This document shows positions 32,870 through 43,344 of a stretch of 64,000 nt of DNA, in pieces. Location of the stretch: positions 37,563,648 through 37,627,647 of the forward strand of contig CM055101.1 of NCBI GenBank assembly GCA_029204225.1, in the 5' to 3' direction. Source of the DNA: Diphasiastrum complanatum. Lineage: Eukaryota > Streptophyta > Lycopodiopsida > Lycopodiales > Lycopodiaceae. Position 1 is the stretch's first letter, and each line of letters opens with the position of its first letter. The notes beneath the pieces are model-generated. The model saw nothing but the letters and a program-made list of their open reading frames with translations. It did not search any database and was not told the origin of the DNA. Made by a program: the position numbers and the translations under genes.

Positions 32870-34455
32870 GTCCAGTTAGAGTAGAAAAAGAGTTCATCTC
32901 AGAGGCCACAATCACCCTTCCCTTGGAATTGGAGAAAGCTGCCTTTGACAAGTTTAACAAGAGAGCTTTGATTGGGCTGAGTATAGGGCCAAGAAGAACT
33001 AAGGAAGTGGATTGTAGCCCAATGGTCCAGACTAGGGATTCTTCTTGCTAAGGTACAATACCTCCCAAAAAATTATTATTGTTTTTTGTTTGTTGATGAG
33101 GAGAGTGCCAGGAGGGCATTGGTTGAAGGCCCATGGCCTTTTAGAGCTTCCTCTATCATTTTGTTCAAATATGATCTGGAATTCAATTCAAAAGGTAAAG
33201 GCCTACTCTGGTGCTAGTGTGGTGGAGCTGATAGATGTGCCTTGCCACCTCTAGAATCACTTAGAGCACATAGTCTCACTAATTGGCAAATGTCTAGCCC
33301 TCAAGAAAGAGGATGGCTTTAATCAGAGATGGTTTTCACAAGTTTTGGTGGTCATGGACCTTGGGAATGAATTGCCTAGTGTCATCAAGGTGATGGGGAG
33401 CTCCTTCTCCAATATTAGGGTTGTCTATAAATCCCTACCGGATGCTTGTTTCTACTGCAGGCAGAGGGGGCATCTGATCAGAGACTGCCCAAACAGAGAG
33501 AAGATCCAACCTAAGAAAGATTATCCCTCAAGGGCTTGGGGAAGAGGAAGGCAGTCCGATTTGGATGAGGATGGATTTATCCTTTACAAGAGTAAAAGTG
33601 CAAATAAGGGAAGCCAAAATGCCAAAGAGTCAAATGAGGACACAGGATCCCACCATGAGCAGGCTGAGAAACATAGGAATGAGGCAGGGCCTTTGGAAGA
33701 TGATGAGGGATTCACCATTCATAGGAGGAGAGGAGGCTTGAGAGGCCCCAAAGCATCATTGAACAAAGAGGGCAGCCACAATCATCCTTCTCATAGAGCA
33801 AGGAGGCATCCATTGAAGAGAAAAATGGCTATGAAGCACAGGGTATTCCAATATCAAAAGGCCCACAAGAAGCTACCAAAGTCAGCCAAGGATTGGAGCT
33901 TCCAAAGCCTGATAAAGGGGTTTTGGTAGTTTTGGACGATTTGAGGCTGGAGGCCTCCAACACCAAAAAAGATTTGCAAGAGCCTAAAAAACTGTACAAC
34001 AGACCTACAAAGAACCAATCACAGACTAAGGCAGACATCCACAGCCTGATGTACAACCAGTTGGGGCGTAGGGAGAGAAATTTGAGGCCTAGACCACCCG
34101 AAACTGCCCAAAATTCTCCCCTAGGGGGAAGTGCTATTTTTAAGGGAAAAAAAGTTTGTACAGTTGTACAGCAGTGCGGAACAATCTTCCCATTACAGCA
34201 ACTCAGCTCCAAATGGGGGGCTGTACAACCACTCAGAGAGAAGTTTGGGAGAAAATCAGACAATTCAGACATCAAGTGGAGAGGCAGCCGTAAGTGAAAA
34301 CCTAGAGCTAGGGGGCATTCCACCCATTGTTAAGGTTGGTTCAGAGGGCACAAAGACGGAAGAGGGCCATAGATTACTTGCATTGGAGGTAAGCTCAGCT
34401 AAGAACTCGCCACTCATAGATACAAATGGGCTTTTGGGGAGTAAAAGACTCTAGG
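32870..34455 (+). pseudogene. LINE ORF1 (DUF4283-like and zinc knuckle)
   Basis: In broken frames from about 32990 the sequence reads WIVAQWSRLGI, AKVQYLPKNYYCFLFVDEES and ALVEGPWPFRASSIILFK, the DUF4283-type N-terminal region of plant LINE ORF1. The frame from 33345 continues ELPSVIKVMGSSFSNIRVVY and CFYCRQRGHLIRDC, a CCHC knuckle of the C-x2-C-x4-H-x4-C form. A long charged, low-complexity tail follows to 33929 and, in shifted frames, to about 34455. The product would bind element RNA (established for ORF1 proteins). At least three frame changes exclude function. Confidence 0.87.
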
Positions 34456-34533
34456 AGGAGAGATCCCCCCAAACAAGCTGAAGAAGAAGGGGAGAACCAA
34501 AGGAGCAAGTGCTAAGGCCAAACGTTCGTTGAA

Positions 34534-37500
34534 ATGCTAATTCTCTCAACTAATACTAGAGGCTTGTCAGAGGGAGGAAAAGGCTAGAGCCTAGAAAAAA
34601 TGGGTGTGGGACAATTAGTTAACCTTGGATTTTATTTCCCTCCAAGAGATGAAAGTTACGAGAAAGGACCTTAAAAAGAACTTGGAGTTAATTTCAAAAT
34701 CTCACAGTTGGCATTTGACGGATCACCAAAGAGGCCAAGGAGGTTTGGCTTTGGGCATTCACAGGAGGGTGGAGAGTAGAGTGGGTCATGTCATATGTGG
34801 CTTAGGCCACTATTGGATGGAAGTAAGGCTAGAGTGCAAGGGGCGTTTTGTTAGCCTCATCTTTGTCTATGCCAAGAACACTATAGGAGAAAGGATTCCC
34901 CTTTGGAGGGAACTAGCTGAGAAAGGGGAGCAGTATCATCCTAATGGGAGACCTTAATATGGTGGAGTCCCGACATGACAAATATAAGAGAAAAGGAAGC
35001 ATCATCTTTGGCAGAGAATTCGAGGAATGGATGAGGATGAAACAGTGTACTAACATACAGCATATTGAGGGACAACATGATTCCACTTGGAGTAACCACC
35101 AAGAGGGGGCTAACCTTAGGATGGCCAGGTTGGATAGAGGCTACATTTCTCATAGCCTGAGAGAGGAGTGGCCTTTTTTTTTAATACAGTGTGAAAGGAG
35201 ACTTTCTTTATTCGGATCATAAGCCAGTAATGTTCATCCTAGAGAGAGCTCTTGGAAAATGCTCTTGGTTTAGGACTAATCCTAAACAACTTCAAATTGA
35301 ATAAATTCAAATGGGCATCAGGGAGATCTGGAATAAGGCTGAGAAGAGAAGAGGTTCAGCCACCAAGCTTTGGCTTGGAGCCTTGAAGGAAACCCAAAGC
35401 ATGTTAGCGAGGACCAGTAAAGCTCTTTCAGAGAAGAGGGCTAAGGAAAGGGCAGCCCTATTTAAGAAGGTTTAGAACTTGGAAAAGAGAATCAAGGATG
35501 GTGAGGACAGCCTAGAAAATGTGCTTTTGGAAGAGAAAAGTAAACTCAGGGAGGTGGAAAGGCAAGGGCTGGAGCATCTACATAACTTTATGAGGGCCTG
35601 GTGGGCGAGGAAAGGAGATAGACCAGTCAAGGAAATCTTCAAAGTGCTTCGAATTAAACAGCAACTGGATCACATTCCTATGCTTGTCAATGAGAAAGAG
35701 AGGACTGCCACAAACAGGGAGGAAAATGAAGAATGCATCCTGAATTACTTCAAGAGTTTGATGGGGCAAAAAGAAAAGTTGGACGAGGAGAAGAGGAGAT
35801 CTCAACATGAGATCCTTTCACTCATTCCAAAGGTGGTTGAGGAGGGAGACAGGAAGATGCTGGAGGAATCTCTCACACTAGAGGAGATCCTTCAATCAAT
35901 CAAGAAGCAAAAGAATGGTAGGGCACAAGGGATTGATGGACTGGGGTCTGAATTCTACCAACTCTTCCAAGATGAGGTTGCACCCTTGCTTCTGAGAGTA
36001 TGGAAGGAATCGGTGAGGAAAGAGGCCCTCCCGAAGCTAATGAACCAAGGGATAATCAAGTTGTTCCACAAAAAGCGACCAACGAATCGACTAAGGAATT
36101 GGAGACCCATCTCCATGCTCACCACTGGCTACAAAATCATTGCCAAAGCCATGGTAAACATGATGAAAGGGAAGATGGCCAGCTGGGTGAAGGAGGAGCA
36201 AAAGGGCTTTGTGGCTAGGAGACATATTTAGGAGGTTATTTTCTCCACGTGGGAGGGCATGAACCATGTTGAGAGAACAGGGCAGAATTTTTTGTTCAAT
36301 AAAAATTGATTTGGATAAAGCCTATGACATGATGGAATGGGGCTTCATTATAGAGGTGTTACATAGAATGGGTTTTGGCCCCAAATTTATTAGCTTCATG
36401 TAGGTCCTTTTACGAGAGTCCTCAGCCAAAGTCATTCTAAATGGGAGCCTAACAGAGGCCTTTGAGGTTGGGAGATCCATTCGACAATGTTGTCCCTTGG
36501 GCCCTTATTTTTTTGTTCTTGCCATGGAAGCGTTGGGGTATGTAATCAACTCCAAGATTGAGGTTGGGGAGATTCAGCCCATACGGATTATGGAGAGTCA
36601 TTCATTATGTCACTAGGCCTTTGTGGATGATCTCAATATTATTGTTAGAAATGAAGAGAGGTCAGTTGGGGAGGTCCTTAGATGCCTTGACCTTTTTTGT
36701 TCAGCCTCGGGAGAAAAGGTAAACCATTCAAAAAAAGCTTTTTGAGCTAGCTCAGGAGAGATTCCAGCTCTACTTTAGGAGCAAGGGTGTTCCGAAATTC
36801 AGGTGGATTCTATATTCAGGTTCTTGGGGATACCCATGGGTTTTTGGAGTCTCCATGCTAGATGGCAGTAGGTGATGTAGAAACTGACCTACTTTGGACA
36901 AATGGAAAAACTTACAGGCAAATATGGCTGGCAGGGTTTTAGTCCTGAAGCACCTGGTGATCTCGAAGGTGGTCTTCTTCTTGGCTTGCTGACAACCATC
37001 AGATGCGGACCTACAAAGATTTGAGGCTATGTGTAGGAACTTTTTGTGGTCCTCAAATTTGAGAGGAGAGGGTATGTGGGAGTTGCTTGGGCCACATGTG
37101 TACTCCCTAAGTAGTGTGGAGGGTTGGGACTTCCTGATGTCCAGTTTATGGTGGCCAGGAGTATGGCCAGTTGGCTGATCAAGGCAACATCAAATCATAC
37201 ATATTCATGGGCTCTTCTTATGCAGGAGGCTTCCAAGCAATGGGCTCCTACCAAGGCCCCAAGATGGAGAAACTGGAGGCTTTGGGACCTCCTCTTGTCA
37301 GGGTGGCAGTTTAGAGGCAAGGGCAGTGATCTTTTCAGAGCCATGTGACAAGGCCGGAGGAAGGTGGGGGGTGGACTCGTATGGAGGGATGAGGATTTGA
37401 GATGAAATGGGAGACTGTTGGAGCTAAGTTGTTGGTTATTGAGAGGTCAATAGGAGGAAGGTGGGGGGTGGACTCGTATGGAGGGATGAGGATTTGAGAC

Positions 37501-38520
37501 GAAATGGGAGATTGTTGGAGGAAGGTGGGGGGCGGACTCGTATGGAGGGATGAGGATTTGAGACGAAATGGGAGACTCTTGGAGTTAAGTTGTTGGTCAT
37601 TGAGAGGTCAACAGGAGGTGGAGGACAGAGATATCAAAGTGGCCAGGAAATTATCCCGTAAGGGTATTTCTCATTAGGGTGACTTGTGGAATTGGGAGAA
37701 GGGTAAGTGGGAAAAAAAGAGAGAGGCCAAGAATACATTTATGCTTAAGCCTCATGAGCAGAGACTTCTATGGGAGAGATGGAGTGCCTGCAAGATGGAG
37801 GATGTCGGGAGAGTGGGTTAAAGGACATACCCGGAAGTGGAGTGGTTCACTTGGGGTGGGAGGAAGAAAGCCTCATCCAAACCCCCAGGAGTGGATAAGA
37901 TCCCTGAGGAGTTGGTGGACAAACTCAATAAGAAATGGGGCATCATGCTGACTGGCACAAAGTGGGAGTATTTCTTCAGAGACATTTGGAGAGGTTTTGT
38001 GGATCCGAAGGTGTCAATACTGCTTTGGAGAATAGCCTACAAGGCTATATGGACAGGGGGGACAACTCTTGCATGGAGGCTCTCTGATGGTACATGCCAC
38101 AGATGTGGCATTACCCAGGATAGTATACAACACACCCTTCTCTTTTGTGATCAAATGAACCACTGAAATCATTACTCATAGAGGTCTCTAGGTTTGTAGG
38201 CTTGTCCTCTCTGAAGGAGCTTCCTTGGCACTTGGGCCTTGATAGTATAGTAGAAGCCTTACTCTGGCTCTCTTGTCGTGCTACTCTGGTGGGCTATCTG
38301 GAAACTTAGGAATGCTCAGGTTTTTGGGGCCGTTCTAAGTCCAAATCTTGTCTTCTCTGGTCTCTGGGATATGCTTTACAATTACTTTAGGCTAGTCCAA
38401 AAGTTGTATGAAAAGAAAAAGTCCAATCAGTCTAAATATGTCAAAGTCCTCACTAAACTTAGGGGTTGGCTCCTGTGTTCTGTAGAGAGACTTCGTCACA
38501 ACCTCTCCAATGGTGTATAG
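34534..38520 (+). pseudogene. LINE ORF2 (endonuclease, reverse transcriptase, zf-RVT)
   Basis: ATG at 34534 gives LILSTNTRGLSE, then FISLQEMKV (catalytic Glu), LMGDLNMVESRHDK near 34935, LDRGYIS and SDHKPVMF in shifted frames near 35216, which are the standard endonuclease blocks. The open stretch 35479-36231 holds the RT start, with KNGRAQGIDGLGSEFY and GIIKLFHKKRPTNRLRNWRP. RT then continues in broken frames, including AFVDDLNIIVRN (F-x-D-D box, about 36613-36645). The C-terminal zf-RVT-like region is seen at 37837-38166 (WRGFVDPKVSILLWRIAYKA, CHRCG, HTLLFC) and the end at 38278-38520. A block of internal direct repeats at 37356-37618 disrupts it further. Confidence 0.9.
37356..37618 (+). 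repeat. Internal direct repeats within LINE ORF2
   Basis: A 64-bp unit beginning GGAGGAAGGTGGGGGGTGGA occurs three times (37356, 37453, 37517) with 97- and 64-bp spacing. The first and third copies also share a ~33-bp extension with AAGTTGTTGGT. Copies are nearly identical, so the expansion postdates most other mutations in this LINE. Confidence 0.92.
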
Positions 38521-38910
38521 TATACTTCTTACATTAATCCTATTGCTAGAGCACGATCACGTTATCATGTGTAGGTTTGCACATGAACATGCAAAAGTCA
38601 TAGCTCCCAAGAAGAGAAGCTCTCAAATCTCATTAGACAAAATTTAAGTGAGATGAATGTAGCCCTCAAATTTAGCTTGACCTTAGCTATATATAGTAAT
38701 ATTTTGCACTTCCAATATGAATTTGGAGCCCTATTAAGCTTAATTAGGCCTCCCAACCGTTACTATAATTTTTGCCAATAACAAACATAATGTGGGTGTT
38801 GATACACTTTTATTAACTATCCTATTGAACAATCTATTCTAATGTAGCACCAAAGTTATAATTTTTAGCACTTCTTCAACACATGGGCTCATTATATCCA
38901 GGACATGACA
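38521..38910 (-). repeat. Candidate copia 3' LTR fragment, minus orientation
   Basis: On the minus strand AATAGGGGGAG directly precedes TGTCATGTCCTGGATATAA at 38910, a typical polypurine tract/LTR start arrangement. No coding remnant of RNase H is readable above it, and the LTR end was not found. Weak assignment. Confidence 0.3.
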
Positions 38911-39190
38911 CTCCCCCTATTGAAGCATTTTTTTTCGAAAAAATGAAGATTGTACCATCGTTCATTCTTTCTATCATCAATGTATTTATGTTGCATTGCA
39001 ACACTCACAAGCACTACTTTCAATTCTTCTATGAGCTCAATTTGTAAGAGCGGCTCGCACCAGTGGTTGTGAACATGTGATCTGATATTTGTTAGAAGCT
39101 ACCATGATCTCTCAAAGCTGCAAAATCTATCTGTGACCACAGAGTGGACTCTTTGGGAGTAATTTGATCCTATTACGGAATGTGACGACA

Positions 39191-39280
39191 GAGAACATTT
39201 TGCCCGGTAAGAATTTTCAAAAAAATTTAGGCGAGGCCCCCTCCAAAATTTTGAAAATCCTTACCGTACAAAATGTCCTC
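39191..39280. repeat. Foldback repeat, 32-bp arms (family HP1, copy 1)
   Basis: Arms 39191-39222 and 39249-39280 are inverted complements matching at 28 of 32 positions around a 26-base spacer. The following ~250 bp shares diverged sequence with 41.66-41.89 kb, so the hairpin is the start of a repeat of roughly 300 bp present twice in the same orientation. Confidence 0.8.
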
Positions 39281-39665
39281 TGCCCCAACACATTCCATTG
39301 CGTAATGGGTGCCTTAACTTTTTTCACATGTACATTATGAAGTGTAAAAATCAATTTAACTTTAACTAACCACTCGGAAAGTGCCACATGGCATTCGTGT
39401 GGATGTGTGGCACTCTTGTGGATGTGCAGGCTAAAAAGAGCAGCACCTAAGTTTGAAAAAAAAAGTACATATATATTCAGCTTTTTATTAATATGTTTAA
39501 AAAAGGGGCTTAATCCTAAGGTAGCCATTACCTCCTAGTAAGCGACGAGGGGTCCAGGCACGCGTGAGTCTAGTAGTAATAACAGAAATTTCTGCTAAAT
39601 TGGCAAAAAGCTGGAAAAGCTGATTTTTGCCTTTGCCTTTCTCCAAACTCCATCGCCGTCATCGC

Positions 39666-39674
39666 GTATAAAAG
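39666..39674 (+). promoter_or_regulatory. TATA box of the small host gene
   Basis: GTATAAAAG, a good plant TATA box, lies about 320 bp before the ATG at 39994. The stretch between about 39700 and the ATG has no ATG in any frame that I could find, as expected for a 5' UTR. Confidence 0.6.
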
Positions 39675-39993
39675 CTTTCGGCAGACTGCATTTTAGCTGT
39701 TCAAATTTGCGATTGCGAGAATTGTCGTTGTTTAAGCTCATTTGCTACTTGTTTTAATTTCGCTTCCAGAATTTTACTCTCTTCTAAGCCATCTGCTTGT
39801 CTTCTCTGAGTTTTGGTTTGCTTCCATTTTCTTTTGCTGGGACTTGGGACAATATCTGGATTCTGCTTTGAACAAAATTTTCAGTGCGTTTTTGGTTTTG
39901 CCGGCCGTTGGGAAGTCCGTGTGAAGTAGCTGTTGTGTTGCCTAAAGCTGTAGACACACAAATACTTCCATTTTTGGAGGATCAATTCAGAGC

Positions 39994-40469
39994 ATGGCAG
40001 CTGCTGGTGCACGCATTGTTGCATTTGCTCTAACAATTGAAGCTTCAGTACTCTATGGTTATGCGGCCGCCCGAGCTTCACATAAGTTGCATACCGAATC
40101 CATTTGCTCTGGCGAGGTACCAACACGCAATTCCACTCATTGCTTTATTAACGTATAGCTTCGTGTTAGAGCCCTTTGTTTCCATTTACGCTGTATTGCT
40201 TGGTTTCCAATCAATTTTTTGCTTCTGAATATAAATATCAATTTTTAGAATGTATAAGATTGCTTTTTCAAATGAAATATCTGCTACTAGTTCTAAACTC
40301 TTGCGTGGTGCAGGAATCCTCGCATAACCAGCGCAATAACTCGAAATCTAGGTCCGATGCAATACAGAAAGCCGACCATCATCCAAATTCTGTAGTTGTG
40401 GTAGCTCCACCATTTGATGGCCTGAACATATTTGAGACGATAACTCTCACGCGACCATTCAGATCATGA
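39994..40469 (+). CDS. Putative small host gene, two exons, 92-aa product, unknown function
   Basis: Exon 1 (39994-40116) starts at ATG in a good plant context (AGCATGGCA) and encodes MAAAGARIVAFALTIEASVL then YGYAAARASHKL, a hydrophobic N-terminal helix that could be a membrane anchor or targeting peptide. GAG|GTACCA is the donor, and an intron of 197 bp ends TGGTGCAG. Exon 2 (40314-40469) starts in the same phase with ESSHNQRNN and ends FDGLNIFETITLTRPFRS before TGA. The matched phase, donor and acceptor, a TATA box upstream and an ATG-free leader together support a real gene. It has no transposon homology. I cannot assign a function; the conserved-looking part is the C-terminal F-D-G-L-x-x-F-E-T string. 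It is the only apparently unbroken spliced gene in the window. Confidence 0.55.
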
Positions 40470-41162
40470 ATATATACTTCCAAACTATTTGTGGATGTTG
40501 ATTGGATATAGCCCAATCATGTTATGGCAAAGTTTTGACTAGCCAAGCTGTGAAGGAAGCTGTTCTAAAATGTTCTCAACTCGGGGGTCCAAAATTGAAG
40601 ACATCTTATGGGAAATCGATCAGTCTAGTTAATTTTTTACAAATTTTAATGCTCGACTGTGAGCTCATGTACGTTGAGCTCCCTAATTTCTGACACTCAC
40701 CTATTAGCTGTCTCCATATTTCAGGTTTGGAAATCTAATTCCTCATAAAACTCAACCTGCCCCTTAAACGCATTCAACTAATTTTAATGTGTCAACCTGC
40801 GAGATTGTTCAGGCTTTCTAAGCGTAACTTCAGCATTCGGCAGCTCTATGGACATGAGTGTACTTCTTCAGAGGAAAAGCTTGTGCATGTCTCAAGTCAC
40901 GATTTGAGCTGTAAAAAGCCATTCTGGCTTTCCAGAATATATCTCGATTTTAGAACGTTCAAACTTAACAAACTTCTGCCCTTGTACGTTCTGTATTGTA
41001 TGCACTCAAGTCTTAGGCAGCTGTCATTGCAGGCTTCTACACTTATTTGATTTTTGTCATAACGGTTTTTCATTGGAGCAGTATGTTACAGTATGGAGAG
41101 CTCATGGTGTCATGTGATACTCTTGATTAAATTAGCAGCGCTTCTACATTCAAATCAAAGTT
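40470..41162 (+). other. Downstream region of the small gene, no firm feature
   Basis: A 63-codon frame at 40502-40693 (IAQSCYGKVLTSQAVKEAVL) reads somewhat gene-like and could be 3' UTR or a further exon. Frame 40787-41050 has no recognisable content. No clear poly(A) signal was identified. Confidence 0.3.
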
Positions 41163-41345
41163 CCCCACGGCACCTGTGCCGTGGGGCCTGGGTGCCGTAC
41201 CACAGCACACGTGCCATGGTACGGCACTTGTTTTTTTTTTTTGGTTTTTGACTAAAAGGATGACTAAAAAAAATTTAAAAGAAAAAAAAATGGGTGGCGT
41301 GGCACCTGTACGGCACCCACGGCACAGCTGCCGTACAACGACACC
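41163..41345. repeat. GTGCCGT-rich nested hairpins
   Basis: A perfect 11-bp hairpin (CCCCACGGCAC / GTGCCGTGGGG, two-base loop) at 41163-41186 is followed by GTGCCGTACCA / TGGTACGGCAC at 41192-41227. After a poly-T/poly-A stretch come further GGCAC/GTACGGCAC motifs to 41340. The composition contrasts sharply with the flanks, suggesting a small foldback element. Confidence 0.75.
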
Positions 41346-41597
41346 TCAAACTTTGATTCAAATTAATGGAGCTAATTGCCGTCCCTTTCCCGTCAACCGT
41401 TGTTACCAAACTATGATCTATATATTGCGAAAATAAAATTGTGATTTGTCATGTGTGCTCTTCCCTTTAGTATATTAGCATTGCATATAGAGCATAGTTG
41501 CATGTGATAAGTATTTTTGTATAATACAACATATTATACACATTCTTGGGTGAGCACAAATAGATCAAATGTATTATGGAAGGAGCCGGGCACAAGT

Positions 41598-41890
41598 CAT
41601 TCTGCTCGATAAGGATTTCCGAGCCGAGCCTAAAAATTTTTGGAAAGCCGAACCGGGCAGAATGGCCTGTGAACGGCCTCCTTCCATTCGTAATAAATAC
41701 TTTAAATTTTTTTACATGCTCATTATGAAACATAATGAGCAGTTTGACTTCTTCTGCCCACTCTGACGCTGCCATGTCCACATGGCAGGCAAATGTCTGA
41801 CGCCTGACGCGCAGATGGAATGAGCAACAATCTAAAAAAAGAAAACCAATGACGTATTCTGCTTTTTTAAAAGCCCAAAAACTAGGCAAA
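41598..41890. repeat. Foldback repeat family HP1, copy 2
   Basis: Arms 41598-41620 and 41642-41664 pair at about 18 of 23 positions and share the CATT(C/T)TGCCCGGTAAGGATTT-type consensus with the hairpin at 39191. The downstream ~220 bp also corresponds to the sequence after copy 1, including the minus-strand reading SEW...VKL...HNxHVKK. No coding function is inferred, because both copies have different frames open. Confidence 0.6.
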
Positions 41891-42320
41891 ATATGATACT
41901 TGAGTCTTGAGGTATCTAATTAGGATCCAGGGATCGGGGCTCCAACCTCCAGATTTGCTACAATAGAGTTGATGCATGTTGTCTCAACAATGATTAGCCT
42001 TGTGACTCCCATTTTCTAGAATTAGAGAATCACCACCGATGAGCCTTGTGAGTAAATGCTGAGCTAGAAGATGTCTCGTACTTTTCGTCATGAGATAAAA
42101 GTCTGAATACTAAAAATTGCAGGTCACAAGTGACAAGTGACACACCAATGACCACGGTACTAGCCTTTGTAAGGAGGGCAGGGAAGTCCAAGGCTCAAGC
42201 TATAAATTGGGGATAGTTCTTTTTGAAAAAAAATTGCATATTATGCTATATGGCAGCATATGAAACATTTGTAGTATACAATGCAGGTATGATTAAGTGG
42301 GGGAGAAGACCCTGCCCGAG

Positions 42321-42379
42321 GGCCTTCCGTGTTGGGAGGACCGTTGCCCAAGGGCAAGGCTCGAACTGCACGGAAGGCC
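42321..42379. repeat. Hairpin with GGCCTTCCGTG arms
   Basis: GGCCTTCCGTG (42321-42331) and CACGGAAGGCC (42369-42379) are perfect 11-bp inverted arms around a 37-base loop in a GC-rich island. Confidence 0.75.
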
Positions 42380-42663
42380 TGCGGCCTTCCCCTGCGTAAT
42401 GCTCAGTGTAAAGGGTGGAGATGAGTGGAGATTCCTGCAGAATGGATCACTCAGTCCAACTGTCAGAGTAATCATTCTGGCAGAACTTGATAGTATTCCA
42501 GCTGTCACAACAAGCATTCCAAATTGTGGCATTAGGAACTGTGTGCTTGAAAATTTTGTGGGAGGAGGTGTCTCCAAAATACACACAAACTCTGAGCACT
42601 GAGCGTTACGACTCACATAGATGCCCGTTCTATTTCGGAACGCGTACAGAACGGACTTTCCAA

Positions 42664-42686
42664 ACACGTTCCAAAACGGAACGTGT
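42664..42686. repeat. Short hairpin ACACGTTCC / GGAACGTGT
   Basis: Nine-base perfect arms around AAAAC. A weaker similar motif (GTTCTATTTCGGAAC) lies about 35 bp upstream. Possibly the end of a small foldback element. Confidence 0.6.
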
Positions 42687-42956
42687 CTGTTTCATTTTAT
42701 TTTTTTGGCTTGGTTGAGCAATCTATTGCATAAGAAATTAGCATGCTTCTATTTTTGTGACACATATAATATTTTCTTGTTCTATATAGAGAGTTTTATC
42801 TATGTCTGAATGAGTCTATGATGCTAATGGATGGACTTTGCTTTATTCATTTCATTGATTTAGTCCACACCCAGCCATAGTCAAAGTAGAGACACGACCG
42901 TGAATGATTTTAAATGGATGTCTATTGTAAACAACACAATCTATCATTCCATTTTG

Positions 42957-43310
42957 TGCAGAAGGGCATGGGATTCATATTTCATATTGTTGTTTTGATT
43001 CCAAATGAGCCTAAATCTCCAAGTGTGGCATACATTGAGGTTGGCTCTTCATCTGGTGGTCCTGTGATATCCAAATCTTTGACTATTGATGAAGTGTTAT
43101 GTGATGATGAGGCAACAAGATTGGTCATAGACTATGACCCAACATAGGCTCATGCTCTATCAATTTCCTCTCTCTTTGACATAGCTTTGAGTGACAAGAG
43201 AAAAACTTTGCTAGATTTGCCAATTTATTAGATGAATGATGTTCTCTACTTGTCATTGAATGATATTGGAGATTTTTTTGATCTAAGAGAGGATGAGATC
43301 TTATCAATTT
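42957..43310 (+). pseudogene. Unrecognised coding-like fragment
   Basis: After a possible acceptor (ATTTTGTGCAG) the frame reads KGMGFIFHIVVLIPNEPKSP and SLTIDEVLCDDEATRLVIDY. It then continues past a TAG with SSLFDIALSDKRKTLLDL and past a second TAG with IGDFFDLREDEILSIL. Acidic and hydrophobic periodicity looks genuine. It converges on the kinase pseudogene on the opposite strand, whose homology ends about 35 bp away. Family unknown. Confidence 0.35.
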
Positions 43311-43344
43311 TATCTTCTTATTACTTTATTTCTGAGTAGTAGAT

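Larger units (their letters stand above)
32740..38520 (+). mobile_element. L1-type LINE, near full length, degenerate
   Basis: Two consecutive coding regions in plus orientation give the plant L1 layout. ORF1 has a DUF4283-like region plus one CCHC knuckle. ORF2 has apurinic endonuclease, RT and a terminal zf-RVT-type domain. The element begins close after the copia C LTR and ends at a stop near 38520. I see no poly(A) tail or target-site duplication. Frameshifts and stops are scattered, mostly in the RT half. Confidence 0.9.

Noticed and set aside
33829-34323. 164-codon minus-strand ORF
   Set aside because: Antisense to the low-complexity tail of LINE ORF1; no motif.
41467-41889. 140-codon minus-strand ORF similar to one at 39217-39528
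   Set aside because: The similarity reflects two copies of the same foldback repeat; frames are not conserved across the hairpin, so no protein is claimed.
42914-43147. Functional plus-strand gene with start at 42914
   Set aside because: The readable protein seems to begin after an acceptor-like site at about 42957 and continues past two TAG stops, so a fragment is more likely than an intact gene.
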